Source: Rahnella bruchi (GTDB taxonomy: Bacteria > Pseudomonadota > Gammaproteobacteria > Enterobacterales > Enterobacteriaceae). Taken from it: a stretch of DNA of 64,000 nt. The translations under genes were made by a program, and so were the position numbers. Of the stretch, positions 53,602 through 63,085 are shown piece after piece (position 1 is the first letter of the stretch; every line of letters starts with the position of its first letter). The stretch is from contig NZ_QZWI01000007.1 of assembly GCF_003614975.1 (NCBI RefSeq), positions 1 through 64,000 on the forward strand. Reading direction: 5' to 3'. The notes beneath the pieces were generated by a model that saw only the letters and a program-made list of their open reading frames with translations, did not search any database and had not been told where the DNA came from.

Positions 53602-56324
53602 TGTTCCTTCCTCACTGTTGGATCTTTTTTCTGCCCATTAACAGGCGGGCTTTTCGACAGCGCCTTCGCTGGCAAAGACATCTGCTGTTGCAGCCATTCC
53701 TGAAGATTGTCGCCAAAACGCAAACTGCGCCAAAGCTGATACATGTTTTCCTCATGGGAATAATTGAGCACGATTTCGCGTTTTTCTTTGTCACCGCCGC
53801 GGGTCGTATCGGTGTAATTCACTCCGTCAACTCTGGCCTTCATGGTCAGCACACCGAGGTTATCCAGGCTGACTTTTGCATCAGAACGGCTGATTTCCAG
53901 ATAACGCAGCAGGCCAATCACCATATTATTGGCAAAGTTTCCGCTGGCCATGGCGTCAGCAAATTGCGGGTCGAGACGCAGCGTCAGGCCGCCGTCGTTT
54001 TTGATCCAGCCGTCATGAATAATCCACTGCGGATTATCCACGTACAGCGGCAACTCGCCATAAATCACGCCAGACATCGCCAGTTGTTTCGGTTTGAGCG
54101 CCGTGAAAAGTTCGCTGAGATTGATTTTTTCGAGTTTAAGCACCGCGGCATCATGCTGCGGCATTCTCAGTGCCGAAAGGCTCAGACGCCCGCGTAAAAC
54201 ATCTACCCCCAGATTACTCAGTGTCAGCGGCATTTTTTCACTCCACGGATAATGCCCCTGCAAATCCGCCGTCACGTTCTTCATTTTGACCAGATTATTG
54301 ACTTCGCCAATACGCAGCGTCACCGGTTTTTTCACGCCCAGCTGCCAGACCTGATCCTGCAGGCGGTAAGGAAGACTGAAATCTAGCCCGCTCAGGTCAC
54401 CGTCTTTCATCCACAGGCCGCCATTTTTCACGACCCAGTGCCCACCCGCCACAAATCCCTGCTCGCGCGCCGCCGAGAATGCCGACTGTGCATAAAATGT
54501 GCCTTCGCGCAGTTTGATGTTCAAATCTGGCGTCAGCAACGTCTGGAACGCGGTCAGTCGCTGTTTTGGCCACCAGCCTTCACCGCGTAACCGTTCGCCG
54601 TCCCAGCGGCCATTGAGGCGGATCGGGCCAATCGGTTTGGCATCGAGCATTCCGCGCATCGTAAAACGATTCGGGCTGTCACCGTCGAGCTGTAAGACCA
54701 GCGTAGCCGGTGGCAGGTATCCGCCATTTGTCAGCGCAATTTTCTTCGCTACCAGCTTAACGTCACCCTTAAATTCGGTCGGTAAATCAGGATACTGAGG
54801 TTTAAAATGTGAAGACGGCGGACGTTTCCACATCAGCGGATGTTCCAGTGTCAGGCGCGGCGCTTCGACATCCACCAGGCCGTAATGCAGCCGGTCAAAA
54901 CCTGTGGAGAGAGAATTAATGCTGATGAGATTGTCATGCCACTGGCCTTTCCCAGACATATCCCAGCGGCCATTAAGCGGCGGCAAATGACCATTGCCCC
55001 AGTAGTTGAAATTCCACTGTCCGATATCCGGCCAGAACGCCAGCGCTTTGCCGCTGAGGTGTAAATCAAACGCGCCCCAGAAGCTGTGGCGCGCTTTAAG
55101 AATGGCCTGAAGTGGCCCGCTGACGCCTTCGGCAGACACTTTTACACCTGCCAGCGGCCAGCGTGCATCGCTGATGGTCAGTTCCGGCGTCGGTTTCCCC
55201 CACGCGCGCAGCAGTGAACCGCTGTGCAGAGAAAGCGTAGGATTCAGAACCGAACCGCTGAGCTGGCCGGGAAGCGAAGCACTGAGAGAGGTGGTCTGGA
55301 GATTGGCCTGCCCGGTGAGACGGAAATCGAGTTGACTGTCCAGCAGCCCGACGCGCCCCGGCCCCAATGTCAGCACCACGTTCGCCTTACCATTGTGACC
55401 CTGCGTCAGCACGTTAAGACGCGCCGTGATATTGGTTTGGTCGAACGTCGGTGTCCAGTCGCTGAGCGTCAGATTCACGCCACCGGTCAGCGATTGCGTG
55501 CCATACGGCCAGCGCCACTGCCCCTGTGTGATCTGTAAAACGTTGTTGCTCAGTTTCCATGGCAGCATCAGCAGCGGCTGCTGAGCGTTTTTTTCCGCTA
55601 ACGTGAGTACGCCTTCGGTTGCCTGCCAGCTGAGCTGAATATCCAACGGATCAGGCACCTGCGCGGTTTGCATTTCGGCATGCAGTTCGCCGGATTCAGG
55701 AAGAGTATCGAACGTTGCGGGCAACAACAGTTTGCCGCTCAGCGTGACCGGCTGGTCGCTGCCCGGAGGCGTCAGACTGAAAGAGTGGATCGCCAACTGG
55801 CGCGTGCCATCAAGCACCGCGTCGAGCTTAAGAGATTCGCCATTGAATGAAAGATGCTGCGCGCCGCCTGCATTACTTATCTGTAATTTACCGGCATAGC
55901 GCTGCCAGGGTGTGATGGAAAGATGATCGATGCTGACATCCCCCGGCGGCAACATCTGCTGAATATCGGCCAGCGAACGCGTCTGCTGACTGTCGCTTTT
56001 GGGCATTTTAGCCAGACAGGCAGTGTCGACACTCAGAGCATCCAGCTTCAGCGCCCAGCGTGCGTCATGGCGACTCAGGCGGGCATTGCGCGCGGTCGCC
56101 AGCTGGCAGTCTCCGGCGGCATAGGTCACGCCCGGTACTTGCAACACACCATCAGCCCAGCGCGGCGCGCCTTTGAGCGTCAGTTGCGTCCCCGCGGGGA
56201 GCCAGTGACCCGCCACAACCGGCAGCCAGCGCGGCACTGTTTTCCATAGTAGCCACATCAGTAATGCGACAATCACCACTATACTCAGGAGTATCTGCGC
56301 GCTTTTCTTCAGTCCGTTCCTCAT
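53598..56324 (-). CDS. ydbH: YdbH, AsmA-like intermembrane lipid transport protein
   Basis: 908 residues from ATG 56324 (AAGG at 6 bases); a frame to 56432 adds 36 residues with no site. Single N-terminal anchor (ILLSIVVIVALLMWLLW), then a very long beta-rich periplasmic domain that should form a hydrophobic groove, ending near MSLPAKALSKSPPVNGQKKD. YdbH, YhdP and TamB are the redundant AsmA-like proteins that move phospholipids to the outer membrane in E. coli. The ydbH-ynbE-ydbL order is conserved. Divergent from ldhA, with about 240 bases between the starts. Confidence 0.93.
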   Translation of the reverse strand: MRNGLKKSAQILLSIVVIVALLMWLLWKTVPRWLPVVAGHWLPAGTQLTLKGAPRWADGVLQVPGVTYAAGDCQLATARNARLSRHDARWALKLDALSVDTACLAKMPKSDSQQTRSLADIQQMLPPGDVSIDHLSITPWQRYAGKLQISNAGGAQHLSFNGESLKLDAVLDGTRQLAIHSFSLTPPGSDQPVTLSGKLLLPATFDTLPESGELHAEMQTAQVPDPLDIQLSWQATEGVLTLAEKNAQQPLLMLPWKLSNNVLQITQGQWRWPYGTQSLTGGVNLTLSDWTPTFDQTNITARLNVLTQGHNGKANVVLTLGPGRVGLLDSQLDFRLTGQANLQTTSLSASLPGQLSGSVLNPTLSLHSGSLLRAWGKPTPELTISDARWPLAGVKVSAEGVSGPLQAILKARHSFWGAFDLHLSGKALAFWPDIGQWNFNYWGNGHLPPLNGRWDMSGKGQWHDNLISINSLSTGFDRLHYGLVDVEAPRLTLEHPLMWKRPPSSHFKPQYPDLPTEFKGDVKLVAKKIALTNGGYLPPATLVLQLDGDSPNRFTMRGMLDAKPIGPIRLNGRWDGERLRGEGWWPKQRLTAFQTLLTPDLNIKLREGTFYAQSAFSAAREQGFVAGGHWVVKNGGLWMKDGDLSGLDFSLPYRLQDQVWQLGVKKPVTLRIGEVNNLVKMKNVTADLQGHYPWSEKMPLTLSNLGVDVLRGRLSLSALRMPQHDAAVLKLEKINLSELFTALKPKQLAMSGVIYGELPLYVDNPQWIIHDGWIKNDGGLTLRLDPQFADAMASGNFANNMVIGLLRYLEISRSDAKVSLDNLGVLTMKARVDGVNYTDTTRGGDKEKREIVLNYSHEENMYQLWRSLRFGDNLQEWLQQQMSLPAKALSKSPPVNGQKKDPTVRKEQ

Positions 56325-56566
56325 GACTTGCCTTGTCTTATGCTTCACTAAATGTGCTAACCGCCCGCAAGATATCATAATTAGCGTAACAACTGATGGC
56401 AGGAATGCCATCTGCCGCGTAACAAATAGCACAGGATAAATTGTCTGCGCTGCCGCGCTCTGCTAGTTTGGTGGCATATTGCGAATTGTTTCTGAAAGGG
56501 CTAAGTCCTTATAAAACAGCCGGAAACGGTTTCGCCAGAGATTCAAACTCACTGCGGAGAAACACC

Positions 56567-57553
56567 ATGAAAGTGGCTGTCTACAGTACTAAAAATTACG
56601 ACCGGAAATATCTGGAACTGGTCAATCAGCATTACGGTTATGAACTGGAGTTTTTCGATTTTCTGCTGACCCCGCAAACGGCGAAAACAGCGATAGGTTC
56701 TGATGCAGTTTGTCTTTTCGTTAATGACGATGGCTGCCGTGAAGTCCTGCAGGAACTGGCGTCGCTCGGCATCAAAACCCTGGCCCTGCGCTGCGCGGGT
56801 TTTAATAATGTTGATTTGGAAGCAGCAAAAGAGCTGGGTATTTCAGTCGTACGCGTGCCTGCCTACTCACCCGAAGCGGTCGCTGAACATGCCGTGGGTA
56901 TGATGATGTGTCTGAACCGGCACATTCATCGTGCGTATCAACGCACCCGTGAGGCTAACTTCTCTCTTGAAGGGCTGATCGGCTTTAATATGTACCAGCG
57001 TACCGCCGGAATCATCGGCACCGGTAAAATCGGTGTGGCGGCGATGCGGATCCTGAAAGGTTTCGGTATGCGCATTCTGGCATACGATCCGTACCCGAGC
57101 CCGCTGGCGCTGGAACTCGGCGCAGAATATGTCGATCTGGATACCTTATACGCTGAATCTGACGTGATCTCGCTGCACTGCCCGCTGACGCCGGATAACC
57201 ACCATATGCTCAATGCCGGTGCGTTCGCCAAAATGAAAGACGGTGTGATGATCGTCAACACCAGTCGTGGCGCTTTGCTGGATGCCACCGCCGCCATTGA
57301 TGCGTTGAAAAAGCAAAAAATCGGCGCACTGGGCATGGATGTTTACGAAAACGAACGCGACCTGTTCTTCGAGGATAACTCCAACGAAGTGATCCTCGAC
57401 GACGTGTTCCGCCGTCTGTCTTCATGCCACAACGTGCTGTTCACCGGCCATCAGGCATTCCTGACCAGCGACGCGCTGACCAGTATTTCTGAAACCACGC
57501 TGATGAATATTGATCAGCTGGCGAAAGGCACAGCCTGCCCTAATCTGCTCTGA
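56567..57553 (+). CDS. ldhA: D-lactate dehydrogenase LdhA (fermentative)
   Basis: 328 residues, NAD-dependent reduction of pyruvate to D-lactate during fermentation. ATG 56567 has GGAG at 7 bases and aligns with E. coli LdhA (MKxAVYSTKxYDxKYL); an in-frame extension back to 56441 is not used. NAD motif GTGKIG (151-156); catalytic Arg in NTSRGALLD, Glu in DVYENE, His in FTGHQAFL. Single gene followed by a terminator; next to ydbH, as in E. coli. Confidence 0.97.
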   Translation: MKVAVYSTKNYDRKYLELVNQHYGYELEFFDFLLTPQTAKTAIGSDAVCLFVNDDGCREVLQELASLGIKTLALRCAGFNNVDLEAAKELGISVVRVPAYSPEAVAEHAVGMMMCLNRHIHRAYQRTREANFSLEGLIGFNMYQRTAGIIGTGKIGVAAMRILKGFGMRILAYDPYPSPLALELGAEYVDLDTLYAESDVISLHCPLTPDNHHMLNAGAFAKMKDGVMIVNTSRGALLDATAAIDALKKQKIGALGMDVYENERDLFFEDNSNEVILDDVFRRLSSCHNVLFTGHQAFLTSDALTSISETTLMNIDQLAKGTACPNLL

Positions 57554-57577
57554 TCCGGTCATAAATGCCCGAATTTC

Positions 57578-57603
57578 AAGGCTCACTCCGGTGAGCCTTT
57601 TTA
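57578..57603. terminator. Terminator of ldhA
   Basis: AAGGCTCAC, TCCG loop, GTGAGCCTT with a T-run; 9-bp stem. It may also serve the convergent phosphoesterase operon. Confidence 0.92.
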
Positions 57604-57625
57604 TTTGCGGCGGTCTGTAATCCGG

Positions 57626-58555
57626 TCAGCGGCTCAGCACCCGGCTGATCTCCGTCCCGTAGCCCGTAACAGTCAGGACGTCATCGGCCAGCGTGACCGA
57701 GGAAAATGGCAGACTGTTTTCGCCATCCACCATTCCTTTCATCGTAATAAAATCGGTATTTCCGACACGGTCGTAACCGCCGCGATGGTCGTGACCGGCA
57801 AAATAGGCGCGTACGTCATAGCGACACAGCAATTCGACCAGCGTCTCGCAATTCCACAGGTTATGGCTGTTGACCGGCGTCAGCGGGTAGTGTCCGAAAA
57901 CCAGCAGCACTTCTCGCTGTTCGCGGGCTTCGCGAAGATTCTGTTCGATCCATTCCAGCTGCTTGCGCCCTACCGCGCCGTTCCATGGCTGCGCCTGCGA
58001 CTGCTGACATTCGGTCAGTTCCTCCAGCATATATTCAGCAAGCTGGCGGTCGTCACCGTTAGCATGATTGCAGTACAGGCTGACGTCATTGCCATCGATA
58101 ACCAGAAAACGATAGCCTGGCAGGCTGAACGAATAATAACTTTTCGGCAGGCCAATTGCCGGTTTCTGCGCGCCCAGATGTTCAGAAATCACCTGCGCGT
58201 CGTGGTTGCCGATAAGCACTGCATGCGGATGACGCAAGGCTTCGTAACGGTTCAGTACTGCCTGAAAACTTGTCCAGTCTCTGTCCACCAGGTCACCCAA
58301 TGTGACGACAAAATCGAGTTTTAAATCATTCAGCTCATGGATGGCGGTCGCCAGTTTATTCAGGCTGTTGCGGTAATAACGGATTTTATGAGTATCCGCA
58401 TCCGCATATTGCGGATCGGCAATCAGCCCGAACCGCAGCCGCGCGCCGTTTACCAGTGCATCATGAACCTCTGGCGGCTGATACAGTGAACTGACATTGC
58501 CCAGCGCCTGTGCCTGTCGTTCGGATAACAAAGGGGATGAAGTCGTGACGGTCAT
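57626..58555 (-). CDS. Metallophosphoesterase (ADPRM-like diphosphatase family)
   Basis: 309 residues with all calcineurin-type metal motifs: D47-P-Q49 (LIADPQYAD), GDLVDRDW, GNHD (116-119), GHYP and GHDHRGGY. The D-x-Q in place of D-x-H and the QYADAD..YYRNSL stretch resemble the ADP-ribose/CDP-alcohol diphosphatase group. No signal peptide, so cytoplasmic. It ends a five-gene operon with a Ugp-like importer and takes the position of the UgpQ phosphodiesterase, so a phosphorylated glycerol- or choline-like compound is a plausible substrate; not shown. Confidence 0.8.
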   Translation of the reverse strand: MTVTTSSPLLSERQAQALGNVSSLYQPPEVHDALVNGARLRFGLIADPQYADADTHKIRYYRNSLNKLATAIHELNDLKLDFVVTLGDLVDRDWTSFQAVLNRYEALRHPHAVLIGNHDAQVISEHLGAQKPAIGLPKSYYSFSLPGYRFLVIDGNDVSLYCNHANGDDRQLAEYMLEELTECQQSQAQPWNGAVGRKQLEWIEQNLREAREQREVLLVFGHYPLTPVNSHNLWNCETLVELLCRYDVRAYFAGHDHRGGYDRVGNTDFITMKGMVDGENSLPFSSVTLADDVLTVTGYGTEISRVLSR

Positions 58556-58575
58556 AATATTCTCCTGTCAGATTC

Positions 58576-59391
58576 TTATCGGATCCCTGCCCGCATAAAA
58601 GATTGGACGAACTGACGCTGAAAGATAAGAAACAGCACCAGCAATGGCAGTACGGTCATCAGCGTCGCAGCGCTGATCAGCGCCCATTGCACGCCCTGCT
58701 CCGGCGCTGAAAACAGCTGTAGCCCGACGGTAACCGGTCGCACTTTCACCGAATCGGTGATAACCAGTGGCCAGAGAAAATCGTTCCAGTGGAAACTGAT
58801 GGATACCAGCGCAAAAGCGACGTAAATCGGTTTCGCCAGCGGAATATAGATTTTACGTAAGATATAAAACCGGCTGGCACCTTCCACAATGGCGGCTTCT
58901 TCCAGCACCAGCGGGATACTTTTAAATGTCTGCCGCAACAGGAAAATGGCAAAGGCCGAGGCAAAATACGGCAGCGCAATGCCTGCCAGCGTATCGCGCA
59001 GCCCCAGCGTGCCAATGGTTTTGTAGTTATTCAGGATCAGAACGTCGGGGCTTATCATCAGCTGTAGCAAGATCAGAGCGAAGATGAATCCGCCCGCTTT
59101 CAGTTTAAACCGCACCAGCGCATAGGCCGCCAGCGTCGCCAGTATCAGCTGACAGACCACAATCATCAGCACCAGCAAAGTAGTGTTGAGAAAGTAGCGG
59201 GCAAAGGGTGCCGCATTCCAGGCATGGATAAAATTCTGCAAAGTCAGCGGTGCAAACAGCGAGAAACTGCCCTGCGCGGAGGCCGGATGAACAGCCACCC
59301 ATAGTGAAACCAGCACCGGCAAAAACCACAGTAAAGCAGCCAGCCAGATGGCGAGGTTCAGGGAAAAACGGCTGAGAGAAAAACGATTCAC
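58576..59391 (-). CDS. Sugar/glycerol-phosphate-type ABC permease (UgpE/MalG type)
   Basis: 271 residues, six helices, with the loop EEAAIVEGASRFYILRKIYIPLAKPIYVAF (EAA motif) and the start LAIWLAALLWFLPVLVSLWVAVHPAS. Overlaps the previous permease gene by ATGA; 20 bases before the phosphoesterase gene. It forms the membrane channel with the UgpA-like permease. Confidence 0.9.
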   Translation of the reverse strand: MNRFSLSRFSLNLAIWLAALLWFLPVLVSLWVAVHPASAQGSFSLFAPLTLQNFIHAWNAAPFARYFLNTTLLVLMIVVCQLILATLAAYALVRFKLKAGGFIFALILLQLMISPDVLILNNYKTIGTLGLRDTLAGIALPYFASAFAIFLLRQTFKSIPLVLEEAAIVEGASRFYILRKIYIPLAKPIYVAFALVSISFHWNDFLWPLVITDSVKVRPVTVGLQLFSAPEQGVQWALISAATLMTVLPLLVLFLIFQRQFVQSFMRAGIR

Positions 59392-60299
59392 TGATAGTGC
59401 GCCCTTTTATCCAGCAGATTAAATTTGATCAGCGCGATCGCAGCGAGGATCACCAGCAATACGACGGTCATGGCTGAAGCCGCCGGTAAATCCCAGTAAC
59501 TGAACGCCGTCCGGTAGATGTAAAACAGCAATAAACTGGTGCTGTTATTCGGCCCGCCGTTAGTCATGGCAATGACCTGATCGACAATCCGGAAAGCATT
59601 CATCGAGGCATTAATCAGGATAAACAGCGTGGTCGGCATCAGTAATGGCCACTGCACGCGAAAGAAAAAATAGCGCCGCGACGCCCCTTCTATTTCTGCC
59701 GCTTCGGCCAGTCGTGGATCGATTTGCTGCAATGCAGCCAGATAAAAAATCATAAAAAATCCGGCCTCACGCCAGACGGAAACTGCCATCAGGCTGTAAA
59801 GCGCCGTGCCGGGCTCGCCGAGCCAGTTGACCGCAGGCAGCGAAAACAGCGCCAGCAGTTTGTTGAGCAACCCGAGTTGTGGCGTGTAGAAAAACAGCCA
59901 CAGATTGGCAATCGCCACCATCGGCAGCAGCGAGGGGATGAAAAACGCCGCTCGGGTGATGGCGTTACCGCGCAGACGCCGGTTCACCGCCAGCGCCATC
60001 ATCAGCGCCAGTACCACCGACAGCGGAATGGTGATCACGGCGTAAAGCAGGTTATTGCGCAGCGACAGCATAAAGATGTCGTCATCGAGCAGTGCGCGGT
60101 AATTATCCAGCCCGACAAACTGCGGGACATGCCCGCTGCGCGCGGCGCTGAACAGACTTTCCCACACCGTCGCCAGCGCTGGATAGTGGGTGAAAAGCAG
60201 CAGAAAACAGAGCGCGGGTAGCAGCAGAAGATAACCATAAAGCTGTAAAGACAGCCCGCGTGTGCGGGCGGCCGGTGCAACGGTGTGCAATGTGCTCAT
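59388..60299 (-). CDS. Sugar/glycerol-phosphate-type ABC permease (UgpA/MalF type)
   Basis: 303 residues: N-terminal helix (YGYLLLLPALCFLLLFTHYPALATVWESLF), F-V-G-L-D-N-Y-R-A-L-L (typical of UgpA), six helices and the loop EAAEIEGASRRYFFFRVQWPLLMP. Starts 8 bases after the binding protein stop. Pairs with the next gene. Confidence 0.9.
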   Translation of the reverse strand: MSTLHTVAPAARTRGLSLQLYGYLLLLPALCFLLLFTHYPALATVWESLFSAARSGHVPQFVGLDNYRALLDDDIFMLSLRNNLLYAVITIPLSVVLALMMALAVNRRLRGNAITRAAFFIPSLLPMVAIANLWLFFYTPQLGLLNKLLALFSLPAVNWLGEPGTALYSLMAVSVWREAGFFMIFYLAALQQIDPRLAEAAEIEGASRRYFFFRVQWPLLMPTTLFILINASMNAFRIVDQVIAMTNGGPNNSTSLLLFYIYRTAFSYWDLPAASAMTVVLLVILAAIALIKFNLLDKRAHYQ

Positions 60300-60307
60300 G
60301 CCGGTCC

Positions 60308-61588
60308 TTACTGGTAAGGTTTCAGCAGGCGGTCGGCCTGTTTCTGCGCGGAACTCAAGGCGTCTGCTGGCGTTTTGGCCTGCGTCACGGCGGCTTCAAT
60401 GGCGTGGTTAAGCAGTTCCTGGATCTGCACGCTGTTATACGTCGACAACTCCGGTTGTGAATATTTAAGCTGTTCACGCGCCACCAGCGCCTGCGGCACC
60501 TGTTTCACGTAATCCTGCATGACCGGCGTTTCCCACGCGGCTGGCGAGGTGGCGACATAACCCGTCGCGATACTCCAGCGTGCGGCCTGCTCAGGTGCAG
60601 AAACCCAGCGGATAAATTCCATCGCGGCTTTCTGCTGTTCAGGCGTGGTATTTTTGAAAACGTACAGGTTGCCGCCGCCGGTAGGGCTGCCGCGCTGGGT
60701 TTTCTCCGGGAGCATCGCCACGCCAAACGGGAATTTGGCGTTTTCACGCACGGTAGTCAGGTTGCCGGTGGTGGTAACCATCATCGCCGTTTTGCCGTCG
60801 ATGAAATCCTGTGGCGTAGTGCCCCAGGCAATGGTGCCTTTTGGTGACACGCCGTCTTTTTGTGATAAATCCGTCAGCCATTGCAGCGTTTCGACGTTGG
60901 CTGGCGTATCGAACGTGACCACCGTGCCTTTGCCGTTATCCAGATGGCTGCCGTTGGTCGCAGCAATCCCCTGGAAGTTCCAGTAACCATTTGGCGTGGA
61001 AGGAATTTCTATCCCCCACTGTTTCACTTCGTTACCGTCACGCACCACCAGTTTCTTACCGAAATCCACCACCTGCTGCCAGTTAGCCGGCGGCGTATCG
61101 CCATTCAGTCCGGCTTTCTCAAACGCCTGTTTGTTCCAGTACATCACCACGGTTGAACGCTGGAACGGAATGCCCCAGACCTTGTTCTGAATATGGCGGA
61201 TAAAGGCCGGATAAAAGCCGTCGATCCACTGTTTGCCGTCTGCATCATTCGCCAGGTCACTGACAGGCAAAATCGCGCCCGCGTCGATCAGCGAATAGGC
61301 TTCAATATCGCCGATCACCGCAATCTGCGGCGCATTACCACCACGGAAGGCGGTCAGCGCCTTGGTCACGGTCGTCGCGTAATCCCCGGTATACACCGGC
61401 TGAATGCTGATATCCGGGTGCGTTTTCTGGAAATCTTCCACCAACGTATCCACGGTATGGCTGATTTTCCCACCCACGGCGATCGGGTAATACATTTGTA
61501 ATTTCACCGGATCCGCCGCAAAGGCTGAGGTTCCGGTGATTAAAAGCATCGCTGTGGTCAGACGTGAGAAACGGTGCGCAATAGACAT
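60308..61588 (-). CDS. Family 1 periplasmic substrate-binding protein (UgpB-like)
   Basis: 426 residues with signal peptide MSIAHRFSRLTTAMLLITGT then SAFA. The body follows UgpB: VDTLVEDFQKTHPDISIQPVYTGDY, TALTAFRGGNAPQI, IPFQRSTVVMYWNKQAFEKAGL, FIDGKTAMMVTTTGNLTTVRENAKFPFGVAMLPEK, GGGNLYVFKNTTPEQQKAAMEFIRWVSAPEQAARW. UgpB binds sn-glycerol-3-phosphate and glycerophosphodiesters; the same class is likely here but pocket residues were not compared. About 55 bases separate it from the upstream ATPase gene. Confidence 0.88.
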   Translation of the reverse strand: MSIAHRFSRLTTAMLLITGTSAFAADPVKLQMYYPIAVGGKISHTVDTLVEDFQKTHPDISIQPVYTGDYATTVTKALTAFRGGNAPQIAVIGDIEAYSLIDAGAILPVSDLANDADGKQWIDGFYPAFIRHIQNKVWGIPFQRSTVVMYWNKQAFEKAGLNGDTPPANWQQVVDFGKKLVVRDGNEVKQWGIEIPSTPNGYWNFQGIAATNGSHLDNGKGTVVTFDTPANVETLQWLTDLSQKDGVSPKGTIAWGTTPQDFIDGKTAMMVTTTGNLTTVRENAKFPFGVAMLPEKTQRGSPTGGGNLYVFKNTTPEQQKAAMEFIRWVSAPEQAARWSIATGYVATSPAAWETPVMQDYVKQVPQALVAREQLKYSQPELSTYNSVQIQELLNHAIEAAVTQAKTPADALSSAQKQADRLLKPYQ

Positions 61589-61643
61589 GATGTTCCCTTC
61601 GGCAATAGTCGTTGTAAGAATAAAAGTGACTCAAAAACAAGTG

Positions 61644-62747
61644 CTACACAGCGACGCGGTTATCTGAACGCAGACAGGCTTGTTCCGCCTGATAGCAGCG
61701 TTTTCCGTCAGCTGTGAAGAAAAAATATTGCGCACCCGTGGCCCATTGCAGCCCGACGTACTGGCCTTCGGCGTAGCGTTTCATGCCGGCAACTTTGACG
61801 GTCAGTGGTTGCGAATATCCGGATAAGGCGCAAGCGATCAGCGTGTCTGCACCCATATATTCATGGCTTATCACCTGCGCGGTCAGGCTGGCGTTTTCGG
61901 CGCAAATCAGCTGAATATCTTCTGCACGCAGCCCCAGACTGATGGCATCCTGCAGGAAATTTTCCACCACCGGCACCGGCATATTAGACAGATAATGATG
62001 ATGCCCCCGGCATTCGAGCGGCAGAATGTTCATCGGCGGCGCACCGATGAATTGCGCGGTAAAAATGCTGGTCGGGTTGTTATAGAGATTGTCCGGCGTG
62101 TCGTGCTGCTCGATACAACCGTCGTTAAGCAGAATGATTTTGTCGGCCATGCTCATTGCTTCAGTCTGATCGTGGGTGACGTACACCATCGTCAGACCGA
62201 GCTTTTTCTGAATCGCGCGGATTTCACGGCGCATGCTCTGGCGCAGTTTGGCGTCAAGATTGGAAAGCGGTTCATCCATCAGGCACAGCTTGTTGTTAGC
62301 AATTACCGCCCGACCCAGCGCCACGCGCTGCTGCTGTCCGCCGGAAAGTTGTGCAGGAAGCCGGTCAAGCAAGGGTTCCAGCTCCATCAGTTTGCTGACC
62401 TCCTGTAACCGCGCAGCAAAATGACGTTTATCCTCACCGCGCGCCCGCAGCCCGAATAACAGGTTTTCGCGAACGTTCATGTGAGGAAAAAGTGCATAAG
62501 ACTGGAACACCATAGAAAGCTTGCGCTGTGACGGGGTAAGCGCGGTGACGTCAGACTGCCGGAAATAAATCGCACCACTGTCAGCGGATTCGAGTCCGGC
62601 AATCGTTCGCAGCATGGTGGATTTACCGCAACCGGAAGGCCCCAGCAGCGCAATGAAATCACCCTCTTCCACATCAAAGCTGATGTCGTTAAGCGCTATT
62701 TTATTGCCCCAGGATTTCCGGATGTGATGAAGTGATAAATAGCTCAT
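61644..62747 (-). CDS. ABC transporter ATPase (UgpC/MalK type)
   Basis: 367 residues from ATG 62747, which aligns with UgpC; a frame to 62780 adds 11 residues and neither start has a strong ribosome site. Walker A GPSGCGKST, signature LSGGQQQR, Walker B LCLMDEPLSNLD, H-loop VTHDQTEAMSMAD. The C-terminal regulatory OB-type domain contains FIGAPPMNILPLE, matching the UgpC segment, and GLRAEDIQL. First gene of the operon (ATPase, binding protein, permease, permease, phosphoesterase). PhoB-box-like repeats lie about 50 bases upstream. Confidence 0.9.
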   Translation of the reverse strand: MSYLSLHHIRKSWGNKIALNDISFDVEEGDFIALLGPSGCGKSTMLRTIAGLESADSGAIYFRQSDVTALTPSQRKLSMVFQSYALFPHMNVRENLLFGLRARGEDKRHFAARLQEVSKLMELEPLLDRLPAQLSGGQQQRVALGRAVIANNKLCLMDEPLSNLDAKLRQSMRREIRAIQKKLGLTMVYVTHDQTEAMSMADKIILLNDGCIEQHDTPDNLYNNPTSIFTAQFIGAPPMNILPLECRGHHHYLSNMPVPVVENFLQDAISLGLRAEDIQLICAENASLTAQVISHEYMGADTLIACALSGYSQPLTVKVAGMKRYAEGQYVGLQWATGAQYFFFTADGKRCYQAEQACLRSDNRVAV

Positions 62748-62796
62748 GCCTGCGATGTCTCTCTGACTCGTGATGGGCATAACCTATCGGGCTAAA

Positions 62797-62825
62797 ATGA
62801 CGCTTTTATGATGGGGAGATGACGG
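62797..62825 (-). promoter_or_regulatory. PhoB-box-like triple direct repeat
   Basis: Read on the minus strand, CCGTCAT, CCATCAT and GCGTCAT occur at exact 11-base spacing (4-base spacers). The Pho-box unit is CTGTCAT with an 11-base period; the three units match at 6, 5 and 5 of 7. Position upstream of a Ugp-like phosphate-compound importer fits PhoB control. Matched by eye; degenerate. Confidence 0.45.
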
Positions 62826-62935
62826 GATAAAGACGGTCAGGGTGTTAAGCCCTCCTCCTGTGCTCAAAATACAAGCATGATTTGTCTGCGGGCCGGGGGC
62901 ACTTCATCGCAGAGGGAGGTAGGGAGAGGGTTATA

Positions 62936-63016
62936 ATGACAAATCAAAAAGTAGAAATGCTCTGCTACCTTATTTTATCTGATAACTCTGTTGCCCGATT
63001 AATTCCAATGGAATAG
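62936..63016 (+). CDS. Possible 26-codon small ORF
   Basis: ATG follows GGGAGAGGG at about 5 bases; the frame (MTNQKVEMLCYLILSDNSVA...) ends at TAG 63014-63016, 70 bases before yaeF. No homology is claimed. The good ribosome site is the only support, and TATAAT at 62932-62937 could instead be a promoter element for yaeF. Confidence 0.25.
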   Translation: MTNQKVEMLCYLILSDNSVARLIPME

Positions 63017-63085
63017 AATCGCGCCAGCATTAATTTAAAAATAAACGATTGGCCGGATTTTCATTACCAGCAAGGATGCGGAAAT

